From: Thalassobellus sediminis
GTDB taxonomy: Bacteria > Bacteroidota > Bacteroidia > Flavobacteriales > Flavobacteriaceae
NCBI RefSeq assembly: GCF_044386045.1
Contig: NZ_JBISCD010000040.1
Span: 1,054,001 to 1,118,000 of the forward strand
Direction: 5' to 3'
DNA length: 64,000 nucleotides
Below, in pieces: positions 1-7,137 of this stretch; the first letter of the stretch is position 1, and every line of letters starts with the position of its first letter. Under the pieces are notes generated by a model. It searched no databases. It was not told the origin of the DNA and worked only from the letters and a program-made list of their open reading frames with translations. The translations under genes were made by a program, and so were the position numbers.

Positions 1-486
1 AGTATTTTTGGTGCAGAGGTTAGTTTCCAACGTCAGTTAGATTTCTTACCTGGATTTGCTAAAAACTTTAGCATCATGTTAAACTATACGTATTTAACAT
101 CTAGCGCAGATGGTATAAGAAATGAAGATGGAGACGAAAGAACCGATTTAGATTTACCAGGTACTGCTCCAAATATGGTTAACGGATCTTTAGCATATAC
201 AAGTAACAGGTTAAGCTTACGTTTATCTGCAAACTATTCAGATTCTTATATTGATGAAATAGGCGGAAATGCTTTTGAAGATAGATACTATGGCGAGCAA
301 TTTTTGGTAGATTTTAACGGATCTTACAAAATAGGAAATGGTTTTAGTGCTTACTTTTCATTAAACAATATTACAGACCAACCGTTACGTTATTTCCAAG
401 GTGTTAAAGCTAGAACCATGCAAATGGAGTACTACGGAAGACGTCTTACATTTGGTTTAAAGTATGATTTGTTCAAGAAAAAATAA
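1..486 (+). CDS. TonB-dependent receptor, C-terminal part (5' end outside window)
   Basis: The open frame runs in from base 1 without a start, so only about the last 161 residues are seen. They read as the closing strands of an outer-membrane TonB-dependent receptor: alternating hydrophobic/aromatic strands (FSIMLNYTYL, LSLRLSANYSDSY), the 'NNITDQPLRYFQG' turn common before the final strands, and a last strand (RRLTFGLKYDLF) ending near the C-terminus in an aromatic residue. Such receptors import large or scarce ligands using TonB energy. The phytase lipoprotein starts 9 bp downstream, so the pair probably forms one transcript. The ligand is inferred to be an inositol phosphate or its release product; this cannot be read from the barrel end alone. 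Confidence 0.85.
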   Translation, partial: SIFGAEVSFQRQLDFLPGFAKNFSIMLNYTYLTSSADGIRNEDGDERTDLDLPGTAPNMVNGSLAYTSNRLSLRLSANYSDSYIDEIGGNAFEDRYYGEQFLVDFNGSYKIGNGFSAYFSLNNITDQPLRYFQGVKARTMQMEYYGRRLTFGLKYDLFKKK

Positions 487-495
487 GCATTTAAA

Positions 496-1512
496 ATGAG
501 TAAATTAAAAATGAATATTGTTTTTGGTATCACCGTGTTGCTTTTAGGATGCGTTGCTAAATTACCAGAAATAGTAGCTACGGTTATAACAGACCAAACG
601 CCTCATGATACCGATGATCCTGCTATTTGGGTAAACCCAAAAGATGCCTCAAAAAGTATTGTTTTTGGAACCGATAAAAACACTGATGGTGGTATTTATG
701 CTTTTGATTTAAAAGGAAAGCTTCTTAAAGATAAAAGCATTACAAATATAAAAAGACCAAATAATGTCGATTTAGAATATGGTTTTAAGTTGAATGATTC
801 TACTAAAGTAGATGTGATTGCTTTTACCGAAAGAGAACTTAATCAAATACGTTTGTTTTCGGTTCCAGACATGAAACCATTAGATGGTGGTGGCTTTAAA
901 GTATTTACTGATGCTACCGAGCCAGAGTTTAACTTGCCCATGGGAATTACGCTTTACAAATCTCCAAAAACAGAAGTACTTTATGCTATTGTTGGAAGAA
1001 AAGCAGGGCCTAAACAAGGGTATTTGTATCAATATGAATTGGTTTCAGATAGTTTAGGCGTACATGCTAATTTTGTTAGAAAGTTTGGAGCATTTAGTGG
1101 TAAAAAGGAAATAGAAGCTATAGCTGTTGATGATGAGAATGGTATAGTGTATTATTCTGATGAAAAGCACTGCATTCGTAAATATTATGCAGAACCATCT
1201 ATGGGAAGTAAAGAAATTTATTGCTTTGGAGGCGAACATTTTAAACAAGATATAGAAGGTATAGCCATTGCTAAATATGAGGACAAAGGATTTTTAATTG
1301 TGTCTAATCAGCAATCAAATACGTTTAATGTTTTCGATTTAAAAACAAATGCTTTTATAAAAGAGATTAATTTAGGAACCACAGAAACCGATGGTTGCGA
1401 CGTTACTACAAAAGCTCTTGGGGCTACATTTCCTAATGGTTTATTTGTATCTATGAACAACGATAGAAACTTTTATTTTCATGATTTAGCAAAGCTTAAA
1501 TTACTAGAATAA
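496..1512 (+). CDS. 3-phytase, beta-propeller type, lipoprotein
   Basis: 338 residues, usual length for a beta-propeller phytase, which removes phosphate from phytate (inositol hexakisphosphate) in a calcium-dependent way. The N-terminus has a short hydrophobic stretch ending in a lipobox (LLLGC, Cys at about residue 19), so it should be lipid-anchored in the envelope. Family hallmarks seen: the early DTDDPAIWVNP motif, FGTDKNTDGGIYAFDL, RPNNVDLEYGF, and later blade motifs with acidic residues (EIEAIAVDDENGIVYYSDE, DIEGIAI, TDGCDVTT). It follows a TonB-dependent receptor by 9 bp, a pairing known from marine Bacteroidota, and suggests phosphate scavenging. A bidirectional terminator follows. 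Confidence 0.9.
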   Translation: MSKLKMNIVFGITVLLLGCVAKLPEIVATVITDQTPHDTDDPAIWVNPKDASKSIVFGTDKNTDGGIYAFDLKGKLLKDKSITNIKRPNNVDLEYGFKLNDSTKVDVIAFTERELNQIRLFSVPDMKPLDGGGFKVFTDATEPEFNLPMGITLYKSPKTEVLYAIVGRKAGPKQGYLYQYELVSDSLGVHANFVRKFGAFSGKKEIEAIAVDDENGIVYYSDEKHCIRKYYAEPSMGSKEIYCFGGEHFKQDIEGIAIAKYEDKGFLIVSNQQSNTFNVFDLKTNAFIKEINLGTTETDGCDVTTKALGATFPNGLFVSMNNDRNFYFHDLAKLKLLE

Positions 1513-1532
1513 TAGTCTTCTTTATAAATATT

Positions 1533-1566
1533 AAAAGCCCTTGCTATTTTAGTGAGGGCTTTTTTA
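1533..1566. terminator. Bidirectional Rho-independent terminator
   Basis: Stem AAAAGCCCT / AGGGCTTTTT with a 13-base loop; A-run on the left and T-run on the right. It can end the phytase transcript on + and the convergent gene on -, whose stop codon lies in the T-run. Confidence 0.8.
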
Positions 1567-2037
1567 TTGATTTAAAATATCATTTACAATTTTTAAATGA
1601 TGTTTTGTGTGTATTTCTAAAAAACGTAATGTTTGTTTTTTAGTAAGCATTCCAAAAATATGATGTATAAAATAAGCGTTTTTTGGAAGTGCTTTTATGC
1701 TTTCAATTTGTTTTTTTGCCGTTTCTAGTTGACTGATTAAATCTTGAGTTGAAATAGTGTTTGGTGGTAAAACAGTTTTTGGAGCTTTAGCTTTACCTCT
1801 AGGAATATAGCCTAATGCAAATAGAATCGTTCGGCGTAAGTTAAAGTTCTTTTTATATTTTTTAGGGTCTGTTTTTGCTAATACAGACGAAACAGCATTA
1901 ATAACTTTTATAGTATGATCTAACTGCCAACCAACATTAGATTTTGAAATTAAAGTGTTGTTTTTGTCTTTAAAAGGAATGTGTTTTTCTAACTGATTTA
2001 ATAAGATATTTAAAGTGTCTATTTGTTTATTCGCCAT
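1564..2037 (-). CDS. DinB-like / DUF1569 family protein
   Basis: 157 residues, no signal peptide or membrane segment. The layout fits the DinB-like four-helix bundle fold, here nearest to the DUF1569 group: an early helix with a conserved WQLDHTIKVIN motif (His at about residue 41) and a C-terminal HTKHHLKIVNDIL motif giving further His residues for a possible metal site. DinB-type proteins are often thiol-dependent transferases or hydrolases, but the role of this group is unknown. It stands alone, convergent to the phytase gene. ATG start with no better upstream option. Confidence 0.7.
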   Translation of the reverse strand: MANKQIDTLNILLNQLEKHIPFKDKNNTLISKSNVGWQLDHTIKVINAVSSVLAKTDPKKYKKNFNLRRTILFALGYIPRGKAKAPKTVLPPNTISTQDLISQLETAKKQIESIKALPKNAYFIHHIFGMLTKKQTLRFLEIHTKHHLKIVNDILNQ

Positions 2038-2098
2038 TATTTATTGAATTTAAATTCAAAAGATATTAATAAAATTCTTAACTTAGGCTATTGCGTTT

Positions 2099-2124
2099 AG
2101 ATTCCCGACTTTACGGGAAAGACA
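2099..2124. repeat. Short palindromic intergenic repeat, copy 1
   Basis: AGATTCCCGACTTTACGGGA followed by AAGACA contains the hairpin TTCCCG-6 nt-CGGGAA. Related degraded copies lie at 4296-4320 and, inverted, at 23229-23250. No gene content. Confidence 0.5.
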
Positions 2125-2202
2125 ATTTCAAAGGAAATCACAAGGTAAAAGCCCAGTGAATTCTTTAAGTTTTAAATTTTGTTTCACTTAAAAATTATTT
2201 TT

Positions 2203-2475
2203 ATGCAACTTCCTTTTAGATCTGAAATTAGAAATTCCCCAAAGAAGCAAACTATCAAGATTTTCTTGAGTGACGAGTCTTTAGATACCAGAATAAAAAA
2301 CCATTTAGAGCATTTTAATGAAATAGAACTCATTGAAATAAGAGAAAGTATGGGGCGAAATCGTGCTGATGAAAATATTACTATCTTTTTAAAAGATGAC
2401 GCCGATATTAATAAAATGAAAGCGTCTATTGATTCTAGCTTGTGGTGGTATTTCGAAGAGGATTTGGTTGATTAA
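2203..2475 (+). CDS. Small hypothetical cytoplasmic protein
   Basis: 90 residues from the ATG at 2203. An in-frame TTG at 2179 would add eight residues but is less likely. No signal peptide, membrane segment or cysteine. The sequence begins MQLPFRSEIRNSPKKQTIKI and alternates predicted strands and helices (IKIFLSDESL, ENITIFLKDDADINKMK), ending with an aromatic/acidic tail (LWWYFEEDLVD). The pattern suggests a small alpha/beta fold, but no family was recognised. It precedes the lipoprotein gene at 2508 by 32 bp on the same strand, so they may be co-transcribed. Confidence 0.55.
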   Translation: MQLPFRSEIRNSPKKQTIKIFLSDESLDTRIKNHLEHFNEIELIEIRESMGRNRADENITIFLKDDADINKMKASIDSSLWWYFEEDLVD

Positions 2476-2507
2476 TTATTATCTTAATATACTATTACAT
2501 CTTAAAA

Positions 2508-3320
2508 ATGAGTTATTATATGAAAGAATATAATATGCTCAAAAAACTCTACTTCCTTTTATTAGTATTTTTGATACTTGGATGCAAATCTCCAAAAGAA
2601 GAAAAGCATTTATTGGGCTCAATTAATGATTCTGAAGTTCTTAATGAAGTATCAGAGAATTATGAGGCTTTAGATTCTAATAAGCTACATATAAATTTCA
2701 AAAAACGAGGAGACTACAATTTACTTAAAAATCATTTAAAGAATGATAGAGTTTATTTTAAGAAATTATTAGAAAGTAATTCTGAAAAAGCAATAGATAG
2801 TGCGTCTAGTTATTTATACACAAAATTAATAAACGATATTGTTCCGCATTGGTATGGTACCACTTGGGATTTTAATGGATATACAAACATTCCGAATCAA
2901 GGAGATATAGCTTGTGGTTATTTTGTTTCTACAACATTAAAGCATTTAGGTTTCAATCTTAATAGATATAAAATGGCTCAGCAAGCAGGATTAATTGAAG
3001 CTCAAGTTTTGCAACCAAAGAGCAAGCTTCAAATGTTTTCTAATGTTTCTTTTAAGGCTTTAAAGAAGAAATTAAACGGTTTTTATTCTGAAGGTATTTA
3101 TTTTATAGGATTAGACAATCATGTTGGATATGTTTTAATTAAAGACAAAGAACTTTATTTTTTACATTCTAGTTATTATGATGATAAAGTAATGATTGAG
3201 TTAGCTGAAAAGTCCCCTTGTTTCGGTTCTCAGTTTTATGTTTTTGCAGAAATAACAACAAATAGAGAGCTGGTTAAAAAATGGATTTTAAACGAAGCGT
3301 TAATTATACCAAGTAGCTAA
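2508..3320 (+). CDS. Lipoprotein with papain/NlpC-P60-like Cys-His signature
   Basis: 270 residues from the first ATG; ATGs at 2520 and 2535 are possible, and the one at 2535 (MLKKLYFLLLVFLILGC) gives the neatest lipoprotein signal. Lipobox LILGC with Cys26. The C-terminal half has GDIACGYFVSTTLKHLGF (Cys136 at a helix start) and LDNHVGYVLI (His205), then ELYFLHSSYYDD (His220). This order, Cys on a helix then His on a strand, matches NlpC/P60-type papain-fold peptidases or amidases. Only the motif layout is seen; catalysis is inferred. It lies 6 bp before another secreted protein with a different possible Cys-His pair. Confidence 0.6.
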   Translation: MSYYMKEYNMLKKLYFLLLVFLILGCKSPKEEKHLLGSINDSEVLNEVSENYEALDSNKLHINFKKRGDYNLLKNHLKNDRVYFKKLLESNSEKAIDSASSYLYTKLINDIVPHWYGTTWDFNGYTNIPNQGDIACGYFVSTTLKHLGFNLNRYKMAQQAGLIEAQVLQPKSKLQMFSNVSFKALKKKLNGFYSEGIYFIGLDNHVGYVLIKDKELYFLHSSYYDDKVMIELAEKSPCFGSQFYVFAEITTNRELVKKWILNEALIIPSS

Positions 3321-3326
3321 TTTTAA

Positions 3327-4097
3327 ATGAAAAACATACTTATTATATTCTTAGTATTTCCTTTGTGCTTTTGTTTTAGTCAAACCAATTCAACTCCAAA
3401 AACAATTCATGTCTTTGTGGCTTTATGCGATAATGTTAATCAAGGTATTGTTCCTGTACCCGTAAAATTGGGTAATGGACAAGATGTTAAAAATAATTTG
3501 TATTGGGGAGCGATGTTTGGTGTGAAGAGTTATTTTAAACGAAGTAAAGATTGGGTATTTATATCGGAGACATTAAAACCCGAAACACATATTTTAGAAC
3601 GTATTTTGTTTAAGCATAAAACAGCAAACATTTATTTGTTGGCAGATGCTTATGATGGTAAATTTATTAAAAATACTACTAAAGAATTTTTAGAAGCTAC
3701 TGCTGGGAGAGATGGTTTTACTATTGCTAATGGTCAACAAACATTAGCTTTTGGTGGCGACTCAAATTTATTAGCATATATCGGTCATGACGGATTAATG
3801 GAGTTTGATGTCGCGGGAGAATTTAAGCCTATTAATACAGAAAAAAGAGATGCTATAATTCTGGCATGTGTTAGCAAATCATATTTTAAACCTTATTTAG
3901 AACAAACTGGAGTAAATCCTTTAGTTTGGACTACTGGGTTAATGGCGCCCGAAGCTTATACTTTAAAATGGGCTCTTGATGGTTGGGTGTTAAATGAAAC
4001 GGATTCACAAATTAGAGCACGGGCTGCTAATGCGTATAATTATTATCAGAAATGTGGAATTAAGGGAGCGAAACGCTTATTGGTGACTGGGTGGTAG
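3327..4097 (+). CDS. Secreted protein with clan CD (caspase-fold)-like His/Cys motifs
   Basis: 256 residues with a clear signal peptide (MKNILIIFLVFPLCFCFSQ). The mature part begins with a strand (TIHVFVALCDN), contains a strand-helix repeat pattern, then NLLAYIGHDGLMEF (His154-Asp-Gly) and, 26 residues on, DAIILACVSKSYF (Cys181 after a hydrophobic strand). In clan CD peptidases (caspases, gingipains, legumains) a His-Gly motif precedes an Ala-Cys motif after a hydrophobic strand, which this resembles. I know of similar unannotated proteins in Bacteroidota. Protease activity is inference. It follows the lipoprotein gene by 6 bp, probably in the same transcript. Confidence 0.55.
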   Translation: MKNILIIFLVFPLCFCFSQTNSTPKTIHVFVALCDNVNQGIVPVPVKLGNGQDVKNNLYWGAMFGVKSYFKRSKDWVFISETLKPETHILERILFKHKTANIYLLADAYDGKFIKNTTKEFLEATAGRDGFTIANGQQTLAFGGDSNLLAYIGHDGLMEFDVAGEFKPINTEKRDAIILACVSKSYFKPYLEQTGVNPLVWTTGLMAPEAYTLKWALDGWVLNETDSQIRARAANAYNYYQKCGIKGAKRLLVTGW

Positions 4098-4240
4098 TTT
4101 TGCGTTAGGGATTGAACGGTCTGTTTGAACTCGCCGACGGTAGGAGGAAGCGAGTAGTGAAATATTTATATTCATGAGTTCAATATTTTAAGATATTAAC
4201 CAACGAATAAAGCCCGACCCTTGTGGTAACGCCCAAATAA
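4098..4240. repeat. Dispersed intergenic element, copy 1 (about 143 bp)
   Basis: Begins TTTTGCGTTAGGGATTG and ends AAAGCCCGACC...GGTAACGCCCAAATAA. The ends are imperfect inverted repeats (TTTGCGTTA against TTTGGGCGTTA on the other strand). The same two ends flank a different middle at 36981-37099. No open reading frame. Confidence 0.7.
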
Positions 4241-4270
4241 AAAATCCCAAACATGACTGCTTGGGATTTA
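4241..4270. terminator. Terminator hairpin, bidirectional
   Basis: AAATCCCAA - 10 nt - TTGGGATTT, with an A-run on the left and T-rich DNA on the right. It lies between the convergent genes at 3327 (+) and ahcY (-). Confidence 0.7.
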
Positions 4271-4295
4271 ATTTATAATGTAGTTTCAATTTATG

Positions 4296-4320
4296 AGATT
4301 CCCACTTTCATGAGAATGAT
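4296..4320. repeat. Short palindromic intergenic repeat, copy 2
   Basis: AGATTCCCACTTTCATGAGA followed by ATGAT; a degraded form of the element at 2099-2124, placed directly after the ahcY stop codon. Confidence 0.45.
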
Positions 4321-4323
4321 AAA

Positions 4324-5640
4324 TTAATATCTGTAATGTTCTGGCTTGTATGGACCATCAACAGTAACACCAATATAACTTGCTTGATCTTCGCGAAGCT
4401 CGGTAAGCTCAACACCAATTTTTGCTAAGTGTAATTTTGCTACTTTTTCGTCTAATGCTTTTGGTAACATGTAAACGTTGTTTTCGTAAGCATCAGCATT
4501 TGTCCAAAGTTCTATTTGTGCTAAGGTTTGGTTTGTGAATGAGTTAGACATTACAAAACTTGGGTGACCAGTAGCACAACCTAAGTTTACTAAACGTCCT
4601 TCGGCAAGAATGATAATATCTTTTCCGTTAATAGTATATTTATCTACTTGAGGTTTAATAGTGTTTTTGGTATGACCGTGGTTTTCGTTTAACCAAGCCA
4701 TATCAATTTCGTTATCGAAATGTCCAATGTTACAAACAATAGCTTTGTCTTTTAAAGCTTCGAAGTGACGACTTTGAACAATATCTTTATTTCCTGTTGT
4801 TGTAATTACAATATCTGTATTACCAATAACTGTTTCTAGTTTCTTAACTTCAAAACCGTCCATAGCCGCTTGAAGTGCACAAATAGGATCGATTTCTGTA
4901 ACGGTTACAATACTTCCAGCACCTTTAAAAGAAGCGGCAGTACCTTTACCAACATCGCCATAACCACAAACAGTAACGCGTTTTCCTGCTAACATAATAT
5001 CGGTAGCACGACGAATCGCATCTACTGCAGATTCTTTACAACCGTATTTGTTATCGAATTTAGATTTTGTTACCGAATCGTTTACGTTAATAGCAGGCAT
5101 ATTTAATGTTCCGTTTTTTACACGCTCGTAAAGTCTGTGAACACCTGTTGTTGTTTCTTCAGATAAACCATTAATTCCAGCAGATAATTCTGGATATTTA
5201 TCTAAAACCATATTCGTTAAATCGCCACCATCATCAAGAATCATGTTAAGAGGTTTTCTGTCTTCACCAAAAAATAAGGTTTGCTCAATACACCAATCAA
5301 ATTCTTCTTCGGTCATGTCTTTCCATGCATAAACCGCAGTTCCTGCAGCAGCAATGGCAGCAGCAGCTTGATCTTGAGTAGAAAATATGTTACAAGAACT
5401 CCAAGTAACTTCAGCTCCTAAAGCTTGCAGAGTTTCAATTAACACCGCAGTTTGAATAGTCATGTGTAAACATCCTGCAATTCTAGCGCCTTTTAAAGGT
5501 TGAGATGCTCCGTACTCTTCACGAAGGCTCATAAGTCCTGGCATTTCAGCTTCGGCTAATTCTATTTCTTTTCTTCCCCAATCGGCAAGCGATATGTCTT
5601 TTACTTTATTAGCAACGAAAGGAATTGTTTTTGTGCTCAT
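4324..5640 (-). CDS. ahcY: Adenosylhomocysteinase (S-adenosyl-L-homocysteine hydrolase)
   Basis: 438 residues, full length. The cytoplasmic enzyme splits S-adenosylhomocysteine into homocysteine and adenosine with bound NAD, keeping methyl transfer running. Motifs seen: GCLHMTIQTAVL (His59), DDGGD (136-140), VTKSKFDNKYGC (190-201, with the Lys/Asp pair of the active site), the NAD-binding GYGDVGKG (226-233), NIGHFDNEID, and the C-terminal KPEHYRY that reaches the neighbouring subunit's cofactor. It stands alone between convergent and divergent neighbours. A -7 box is visible at 5745-5752. No SAH or SAM riboswitch was seen in the about 100 nt leader. Confidence 0.98.
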   Translation of the reverse strand: MSTKTIPFVANKVKDISLADWGRKEIELAEAEMPGLMSLREEYGASQPLKGARIAGCLHMTIQTAVLIETLQALGAEVTWSSCNIFSTQDQAAAAIAAAGTAVYAWKDMTEEEFDWCIEQTLFFGEDRKPLNMILDDGGDLTNMVLDKYPELSAGINGLSEETTTGVHRLYERVKNGTLNMPAINVNDSVTKSKFDNKYGCKESAVDAIRRATDIMLAGKRVTVCGYGDVGKGTAASFKGAGSIVTVTEIDPICALQAAMDGFEVKKLETVIGNTDIVITTTGNKDIVQSRHFEALKDKAIVCNIGHFDNEIDMAWLNENHGHTKNTIKPQVDKYTINGKDIIILAEGRLVNLGCATGHPSFVMSNSFTNQTLAQIELWTNADAYENNVYMLPKALDEKVAKLHLAKIGVELTELREDQASYIGVTVDGPYKPEHYRY

Positions 5641-5744
5641 ATTAATTTTTCTTTTTCAATTTTATAAAATGAAAACATCTTTGCATTCGTATTTAAAATA
5701 GTTAAATTCGCTTATCAAAAATGTTTACAATGCCATAGGCGGTG

Positions 5745-5752
5745 CAAAGATA
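5745..5752 (-). promoter_or_regulatory. Predicted -7 box of ahcY (TATCTTTG)
   Basis: On the minus strand the bases read TATCTTTG, a match to the Bacteroidota TAnnTTTG box. Transcription would start near 5738, giving a leader of about 97 nt. No clear -33 TTG at the usual distance. Confidence 0.5.
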
Positions 5753-5775
5753 ACTAATAACATTTAGAATATTAA

Positions 5776-6402
5776 ATGCCACTTTATAAAACCATTACAC
5801 CAAATTCACAAACTGTTGTTAAAATCTGGAAGATAGATGAGTCTTTCGATGATTTAATGCAGCCTATTTCATTAAACCCGAAAAGTTTAGAGCGTGTTTT
5901 AGGTATGAAAAGTGAATTGCACCAACGCGGGTTTTTAAGTGTGCGTCATTTATTAAGAGCTTTTGGATATACTGATGCCGATTTGTTTTATGATGAAAAT
6001 GGCAAACCTCATTTAAAAGATGGAAAGCAAATTTCTATTACGCATTCGTTTAATTTTTCGGCAGTTATTATTAGCGATTTAATTGTTGGTATTGATGTTG
6101 AAAAACAACGTGATAAAATAAATGTTATCGCTCATAAATTTATTGGTTATGAGTTTGATTATTTAAATGAAAACGACACCGATTATATAAAAAAGTTAAC
6201 TGCCATTTGGTGTGTTAAAGAATCGTTGTACAAGTTGTTTGCTACACCTGGATTAAGCTTTAAAAAGCACTGTTTGGTTATTCCGTTTGAATTAATTGAT
6301 GAACAAACAAATGCTTGGATTGACTATGAAACTGAAAAGCACCGTTATGATATTCAGTTTATAGAGTTTGAAGGCTTTACCTGTGCTTACGCCATTGCTT
6401 AA
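5776..6402 (+). CDS. 4'-phosphopantetheinyl transferase (Sfp-type superfamily)
   Basis: 208 residues. Enzymes of this type move phosphopantetheine from CoA to a serine of an acyl or peptidyl carrier protein. The two signature motifs are present: VGIDVE (104-109, Mg-binding Asp/Glu) and WCVKESLYK (145-153). SITHSFNFSAVII (87-99) fits the conserved His motif before them. The length is close to Sfp rather than the shorter AcpS. The ATG of the next gene directly follows the stop codon, so it forms an operon with the GGGP synthase. No polyketide or peptide synthetase gene lies in the window, so the partner carrier protein is unknown. Confidence 0.88.
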   Translation: MPLYKTITPNSQTVVKIWKIDESFDDLMQPISLNPKSLERVLGMKSELHQRGFLSVRHLLRAFGYTDADLFYDENGKPHLKDGKQISITHSFNFSAVIISDLIVGIDVEKQRDKINVIAHKFIGYEFDYLNENDTDYIKKLTAIWCVKESLYKLFATPGLSFKKHCLVIPFELIDEQTNAWIDYETEKHRYDIQFIEFEGFTCAYAIA

Positions 6403-7137
6403 ATGAAAACGGTTTATGAAAATATAAACGAATCGATTTTAAATGGCGAAAAATTACTCGCTGTTTTAATTGATCCTGATAAGTTTTTTATTGAAACTAC
6501 CAGTCGATTTATTGAAAAAGTAAATGCATCTATAGCTACTCATATTTTTGTTGGAGGTAGTACTGTAGATGATGATGCGACTGAAATTTTAGTAGCCGAA
6601 ATTAAAAAGCACAGCAACTTACCAATTGTTTTATTCCCTGGAGATGTTACGCAAATTACTAACGAAGCTGATGCTATTTTGTTTTTAAGTTTGATTTCTG
6701 GTAGAAACTCCGAGTATTTAATTGGGAAACATGTAGAAGCGGTTTCTAAATTGAAAAACACAAGTTTAGAAGTCATTCCAACAGGTTATATTTTAATAGA
6801 AAGCGGAAAGGAAACAGCTGTAGAGCGTGTTACAGGAACAAAGCCCATGTTAAGAGATAATATTCAAGATATTGTTGATACAGCAAAAGCTAGTGAGCTT
6901 TTAGGTATGAAACTCGTGTATTTAGAAGCGGGTAGTGGAGCCAAAGTGTCTGTAGACGAAAATATTATTACTCGTGTAAAAGAAAATCTAAAAATTCCGC
7001 TTATTGTTGGTGGTGGTATTCGTTGTAAACAACAATTAGAAGATGCCTACAAAGCAGGAGCTAATTTGGTAGTTATTGGAACTGCTTTTGAAGACGATGA
7101 ATCGTTTTTTAATTCAATAAAATCGTCTAATTTTTAA
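6403..7137 (+). CDS. Geranylgeranylglyceryl/heptaprenylglyceryl phosphate synthase family (GGGPS, group II)
   Basis: 244 residues forming a TIM barrel. The family joins glycerol-1-phosphate to a polyprenyl diphosphate to make ether lipids; Bacteroidota carry group II enzymes of uncertain physiological role. Motifs: LIDPDKF near residue 22, THIFVGGST, LFPGDVTQI, SLISGRNSEYLIG, PTGYILIESG, VYLEAGSGA, and the phosphate-binding PLIVGGGIR and VVIGTAFE. It starts right after the phosphopantetheinyl transferase stop and overlaps the convergent GH35 gene by 11 bp. Identification is firm; prenyl chain length cannot be told from sequence by eye. Confidence 0.92.
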   Translation: MKTVYENINESILNGEKLLAVLIDPDKFFIETTSRFIEKVNASIATHIFVGGSTVDDDATEILVAEIKKHSNLPIVLFPGDVTQITNEADAILFLSLISGRNSEYLIGKHVEAVSKLKNTSLEVIPTGYILIESGKETAVERVTGTKPMLRDNIQDIVDTAKASELLGMKLVYLEAGSGAKVSVDENIITRVKENLKIPLIVGGGIRCKQQLEDAYKAGANLVVIGTAFEDDESFFNSIKSSNF

